A stretch of 9,927 nt of DNA, from the NCBI GenBank assembly GCA_016778825.1, contig JADHOU010000037.1, positions 1 to 9,927 of the forward strand, given 5' to 3'. The notes below the pieces were generated by a model that saw only the letters and a list, made by a program, of their open reading frames with translations, was not told where the DNA came from and searched no databases. Source of the stretch: Candidatus Puniceispirillum sp. (GTDB lineage Bacteria; Pseudomonadota; Alphaproteobacteria; Puniceispirillales; Puniceispirillaceae). Shown here one piece after another: positions 6,175 to 9,927 of this stretch. A program made the position numbers and the translations under genes. Each line of letters starts with the position of its first letter. Positions within the stretch are counted from its first letter, which is position 1.

Positions 6175-9128
6175 GTACGGCAAGCCTTTCGCAAAAAAAT
6201 CGGATTACTGGGGGGCTTGTTGATCGCGACCAGCCGCTTGGCTTTCGTTTTGACGGGCAGCATTATACCGGCTTTGCCGGTGATACGTTGGCATCGGCAT
6301 TACTTGCCAATAATGTGCGGCTTGTCGGGCGCAGTTTCAAATATCACCGGCCACGGGGCATTTTAACCGCTGGATCCGAAGAACCGAACGCGCTGGTGAC
6401 AATTGGCAATGGCGCTCATCAAGACCCGAATAGCCGCGCAACAACAGCCCAGCTTTTTGACGGGATGAGTGCGAAAAGCCAAACAAAAATGGGGCTCTTG
6501 TCGTTTGATCTTATGGCGGTCAATGATTTTCTGTCGCCATTGCTTGGTGCTGGTTTTTACTACAAGACTTTTATGTGGCCTGCCGCATTCTGGGAAAAGA
6601 TTTATGAACCCATCATAAGAAAGGCCGCCGGTCTTGGCAGTCTTTCCGGCCTTGCCGACCCTGATCAATATGATAAGGGCTATCTGCATTGTGATTTATT
6701 GGTCATTGGCAGCGGGCCAAGCGGGTTAATGGCGGCGCTTGCAGCAGCCAAATCAGGCTTACAAATTATTCTGGCTGATGAAGATTTTTGTCTTGGCGGC
6801 CGCTTGAATGCCGAACGCCAGGAAATCGACGGCATGGAAAGCGCCACTTTTGCCGAGTCATTTCTGGCGCAGCTTGCAGCGATGGATAATGTTCGCATCA
6901 TGTCCAAAACAACAATATTTGGTGCTTTTGACCATGGTTGTTATGGCGCGCTGGAACGTGTGAACGAACATAATGCCAATGGTTCCATTCGACAGATTTT
7001 TTGGCATATCCGTAGCCAAAGATGCGTTTTGGCCGCAGGCGCAACCGAACGGCCAATTGCCTTTAGCAATAATGACCGGCCGGGTGTCATGCTTGCCGGT
7101 GCGGTGCGAACCTATGTTAATCGGTTCGGCGTTGCCCCGGGCAAACGCGTTGCCATTTTCACCAATAATGATGATGGCTGGGCAACCGCGCAGGATTTAC
7201 ACGCTGCCGGCGTTGAAGTTACCGCCATTATTGACAGCCGAACCGATATTGCCAAAACCCCGCCAACAGGCGTACCAACTGTTCTTGGTGGGCAAATCGT
7301 CAACACCACCGGACGGCTTGGCCTTCGCAGCGTGACATTGAATAACGGAATACATATTCCAGCCGATTGTCTGGCTGTTTCTGGCGGCTGGTCGCCAACG
7401 GTTCATCTGACCTGTCATCAGCGCGGCCGTCCGGTTTGGAATGTTGCAATTGCCGGATTTGTTCCGGGCGGTAATTTGCCTGATGGCATGATCGTAACCG
7501 GCGCGGCAAATGGGGTTATGACCCTTGCCAGCTGTTTAAAAAGCGGCCTCAAAGCAGGCCAGCAAGTGGTTCAGGATTTGGGCTTTAAACCCGCGGCAAT
7601 CAAGCAGCCTCGCGCCGTTGATGAAAGCTTTGCCATCCAGCCATTCTGGCATGTCAAAGGCAGTGATAAAAAGGCCTTTGTTGATTTCCAAAATGATGTT
7701 GGGGTTAAAGATATCAAACAATCGCACCGCGAAGGCTTTCGGTCGGTTGAACATCTAAAACGCTACACCACACTTGGCATGGCAACCGATCAGGGCAAAA
7801 TTGCCAATGTCGCCGGATTGGCCATTCTTGCCGATATTTCCGGCAAAACCATCGCCGAAACCGGAACAACGATTTTTCGTCCACCCTATACGCCAGTGCC
7901 AATTGCCGCCTTTGCTGGACGCAGCCGTGGCAAGGATTTCCGTCCTACCCGCCTAACCCCATCGCATAAATGGGCTAACGCTGAGGGTGCTGTGTTTGTT
8001 GAAACCGGTGCATGGCTTCGCGCTCAATGGTACCCCAAAACAGGCGAAACTGAATGGCGTCAATCGGTTGACCGCGAAGTTTTAGCAACACGGGCGTCGG
8101 TTGGCATTTGCGACGTCACCACGCTTGGCAAGATCGATATTCAGGGTCGTGATGCGGCAGCGTTTCTAAATCATGTCTATGCCAATGGATTCGCCAAACT
8201 GCCGATTGGTAAAACCCGTTATGGCCTGATGCTTCGTGAAGATGGCATGGTGATGGATGACGGCACCACCGCACGGCTTGGCGAGACGCATTATGTCATG
8301 ACCACAACAACGGCAAATGCGGTTGGCGTGTTCAGGCATCTTGAATTCTGCCGCCAATGCCTATGGCCCGAGCTTGATGTTCAATTGATTTCAATCACCG
8401 AACAATATGCCCAATATGCGGTTGCTGGCCCCAATGCCCGCCGTCTTTTGGAAAAGCTGCTTGATCCAGGTGAAGATATCTCGAATGAAGCCTTTCCCTT
8501 TATGGCTTGCCGCGAGATCAGCATTTGCGGCGGTGTGAAAGCGCGGCTTTTCCGCATTTCCTTTTCGGGCGAACTTGCGTTTGAAATCGCCGTTCCATCC
8601 CGCTATGGCGATGCAATGATCCGTGCGCTTATGACGGCTGGTGAAGAATTTGGCGTCGCTCCCTATGGCACCGAGGCGCTTGGCGTTATGCGGATTGAAA
8701 AGGGGCATGTTGCTGGCAATGAATTAAACGGCCAGACAACCGCCCGCCAGATGGGGCTTGGCCGAATGGTTTCACAAAGCAAAGATTCGATTGGCCTTGT
8801 GCTAAGCCGCCGCCCTGAATTGGTTCGTGATGATGATTATGAATTAATCGGCCTCAAACCAGTCAATTCAGATCAGCCCTTGATTGCCGGTTCGCATTTT
8901 ATCGGTATTGGTGCTGGCACCGTTGCGGAGAATGACGAAGGCTGGGTAACATCCATTGCCTATTCACCGCATTTAAAAAGCGCAATCGGGCTTGGCTATA
9001 TCCGGCGCGGCAACAGCCGTCATGGTGATATTGTAAGGGCGGTTAATTTGCTTGGCGGTCAGGATATCAAGGTCGAATTATGCAGCCCGCATTTTATTGA
9101 TCCAGAAGGAACGCGGCTTCATGGCTAA
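6171..9128 (+). CDS. soxA: Sarcosine oxidase alpha subunit
   Basis: This 985-residue large subunit has the full domain order of SoxA. Residues ~15-100 form a ferredoxin-like domain without cluster cysteines (GRSFKYHRPRGILTAGSEEP at 53-72). An NAD(P)/FAD-type Rossmann domain follows with VIGSGPSGLMAA at 178-189, and then a central SoxA-type domain to about 590. A GcvT-like aminomethyltransferase domain from about 598 (HKWANAEGA) to about 870 and a GcvT C-terminal barrel to the end complete it. The GcvT-like part binds tetrahydrofolate and traps the methyl-derived carbon as 5,10-methylene-THF; the Rossmann part binds NAD, and the alpha/beta interface holds FMN. ATG 6171 overlaps the soxD stop as ATGA, with AGGGG about eight bases upstream, implying translational coupling. 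The length is normal for the family (about 965-1000), with no frameshift seen. Confidence 0.96.
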   Translation: MSTASLSQKNRITGGLVDRDQPLGFRFDGQHYTGFAGDTLASALLANNVRLVGRSFKYHRPRGILTAGSEEPNALVTIGNGAHQDPNSRATTAQLFDGMSAKSQTKMGLLSFDLMAVNDFLSPLLGAGFYYKTFMWPAAFWEKIYEPIIRKAAGLGSLSGLADPDQYDKGYLHCDLLVIGSGPSGLMAALAAAKSGLQIILADEDFCLGGRLNAERQEIDGMESATFAESFLAQLAAMDNVRIMSKTTIFGAFDHGCYGALERVNEHNANGSIRQIFWHIRSQRCVLAAGATERPIAFSNNDRPGVMLAGAVRTYVNRFGVAPGKRVAIFTNNDDGWATAQDLHAAGVEVTAIIDSRTDIAKTPPTGVPTVLGGQIVNTTGRLGLRSVTLNNGIHIPADCLAVSGGWSPTVHLTCHQRGRPVWNVAIAGFVPGGNLPDGMIVTGAANGVMTLASCLKSGLKAGQQVVQDLGFKPAAIKQPRAVDESFAIQPFWHVKGSDKKAFVDFQNDVGVKDIKQSHREGFRSVEHLKRYTTLGMATDQGKIANVAGLAILADISGKTIAETGTTIFRPPYTPVPIAAFAGRSRGKDFRPTRLTPSHKWANAEGAVFVETGAWLRAQWYPKTGETEWRQSVDREVLATRASVGICDVTTLGKIDIQGRDAAAFLNHVYANGFAKLPIGKTRYGLMLREDGMVMDDGTTARLGETHYVMTTTTANAVGVFRHLEFCRQCLWPELDVQLISITEQYAQYAVAGPNARRLLEKLLDPGEDISNEAFPFMACREISICGGVKARLFRISFSGELAFEIAVPSRYGDAMIRALMTAGEEFGVAPYGTEALGVMRIEKGHVAGNELNGQTTARQMGLGRMVSQSKDSIGLVLSRRPELVRDDDYELIGLKPVNSDQPLIAGSHFIGIGAGTVAENDEGWVTSIAYSPHLKSAIGLGYIRRGNSRHGDIVRAVNLLGGQDIKVELCSPHFIDPEGTRLHG

Positions 9129-9750
9129 ATCTGCACCTATGTCGAAAACACCGCCAAGCTTGACTGCGCAAAGCCCGCTTGGTGGCTATGAAATGGTCGC
9201 CGACGGCACTAGCCTCATTGAAGTCACTGGCCTGTCAATGGTGTCGGTTGCACCACTTGCCGGCAGCCAAGGGGCCTTTCAAACGGCAATGGCCAAATTA
9301 TTCAAGACTGGCAGCCCAAAACCAAGCGCGACAATGGCACTTGACCGGTCTGGCAAACAAAAATGCATCTTGATGCCAAGCGCGCAGAACCAATGGTTTT
9401 TATGTTTTGATGATGATGGCACCAATCCAATTGACGCGGCCAAGGCGTTGCTTGGCAAAAGCCTATCAAAACAGATGGCAATGACTGATCAATCGGACTC
9501 ATGGGTTGTTCTGGCATTGTCCGGCCCACAAAGCAGAGAGACATTGGCGCGGATTTGCCCGATTGATTGCAGCGCATCAGCCATGCCCATTGGCACCACC
9601 GCACGCACAAGCATGGAACATCTTGGTGCGATCATTACCCGCCGCCCCGATGGAGGGGATCACCAGCCTTGTTTCTGGCTGTTATCGGCGCGATCTTCGG
9701 CTGCCAGCTTTTTGCACACAATTACCGGATCACCGCCATTTCGTAACTAA
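9121..9750 (+). CDS. soxG: Sarcosine oxidase gamma subunit
   Basis: This 209-residue gamma subunit of heterotetrameric sarcosine oxidase has a fold related to the GcvT domain and is thought to help structure the complex. The family pattern is visible in the second half: DQSDSWVVLALSGPQSRETLARICP (about 124-148), TARTSMEHLGAI (about 160-171) and the C-terminal LLSARSSAASFLH. ATG 9121 overlaps the end of soxA by 8 nt (soxA stop at 9126-9128), with AAGGA a little upstream (about 9107). Longer readings of this frame start inside soxA and are not needed. The first ~20 residues are Ser/Pro/Lys-rich and variable. It is the last gene of the operon; no glyA or folate gene follows in the window. Confidence 0.93.
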   Translation: MAKSAPMSKTPPSLTAQSPLGGYEMVADGTSLIEVTGLSMVSVAPLAGSQGAFQTAMAKLFKTGSPKPSATMALDRSGKQKCILMPSAQNQWFLCFDDDGTNPIDAAKALLGKSLSKQMAMTDQSDSWVVLALSGPQSRETLARICPIDCSASAMPIGTTARTSMEHLGAIITRRPDGGDHQPCFWLLSARSSAASFLHTITGSPPFRN

Positions 9751-9771
9751 ATCAAACATCTTGATTTTTTT
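9749..9771 (+). terminator. AT-rich hairpin with T tract after soxG
   Basis: A 7-bp perfect inverted repeat AAATCAA / TTGATTT with a 5-base loop (ACATC) begins in the soxG stop codon and runs directly into a stretch of T. The stem has only one G:C pair, so it is weak, but the layout (stem plus U tract immediately after the last operon gene and before a tRNA) fits an intrinsic terminator. Confidence 0.4.
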
Positions 9772-9841
9772 AAGTAGAAAACCCCGCTTTCCTTTTGCAT
9801 CATCAGATTAGCTGGGCTATCACCTGAGACAGACCAGTCAT

Positions 9842-9926
9842 GCGGGCGTGATGGAATGGTAGACATAACGGACTTAAAATCCGTGGGCCCTAGGCCGTGG
9901 GAGTTCGAGTCTCCCCGCCCGCACCA
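9842..9926 (+). tRNA. tRNA-Leu (anticodon UAA), CCA encoded
   Basis: The acceptor stem GCGGGCG (9842-9848) pairs with CGCCCGC (9916-9922), followed by discriminator A and CCA at 9924-9926. The anticodon stem ACGGA/TCCGT encloses the loop CTTAAAA, giving anticodon TAA (reads UUA, possibly UUG). The T arm GGGAG-TTCGAGT-CTCCC is perfect. A long class II variable arm (around GGGCCCTAGGCC) is as expected for leucine. Its D-arm region (GGAATGGTAGAC) is also canonical. The gene is complete, one base from the window edge. Confidence 0.97.
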
Positions 9927-9927
9927 T

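Noticed and set aside
6363..6689. 108-codon minus-strand frame inside soxA
   Set aside because: It is antisense to a well-conserved part of soxA and shows no domain or ribosome binding site.
9052..9120. Longer N-terminus for soxG
   Set aside because: The extension lies within the soxA coding end and does not look like SoxG; ATG 9121 gives the usual length.

Overview
The window looks like an ordinary chromosomal segment of an alphaproteobacterium with moderate G+C (around half, judged by eye). The codon style favours GAT, AAA, ATT and CCA. Marine, SAR116-like (Puniceispirillum-type) bacteria would fit the composition and the gene set, but that placement is inference only. I see no mobile element, CRISPR array, phage gene or rRNA.

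Left part (1-2331, all + strand): the 3' portion of a cyclopropane-fatty-acyl-phospholipid synthase runs in from the left edge. It overlaps a small cysteine-rich YcgN/UPF0260-type protein that starts at GTG. Next come a 59-residue membrane-anchored or secreted small protein and an FMN-binding flavin-reductase-like protein.

Middle part (2359-4267, mixed strands): an unrecognised membrane-anchored protein with a coiled coil (-), a YfbR-like HD-domain phosphohydrolase (+) and a small cysteine-rich CWC-type zinc-binding protein (-). A possible tiny minus-strand gene (3262-3417) lies antisense to the start of the HD gene and in the gap before it.

Right part (4498-9750, + strand): a complete heterotetrameric sarcosine oxidase operon in the order soxB-soxD-soxA-soxG. 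The genes are tightly packed: soxD/soxA share ATGA, and soxA/soxG overlap by 8 nt. Together they should oxidatively demethylate sarcosine or a related N-methyl amino acid, make H2O2 and pass the one-carbon unit to tetrahydrofolate. The unusual part is soxD. It has no cysteine at all, so the zinc site of the classical delta subunit is missing, and it ends in a histone-H1-like Lys/Ala/Thr tail of about 43 residues. The operon is followed by a weak AT-rich terminator-like hairpin and a complete tRNA-Leu(UAA) with encoded CCA at the right edge.

Most of the window is housekeeping or accessory metabolism. The best candidates for novelty are the altered SoxD subunit, the two unrecognised proteins (1431-1610 and 2359-3057) and the possible small gene at 3262-3417.
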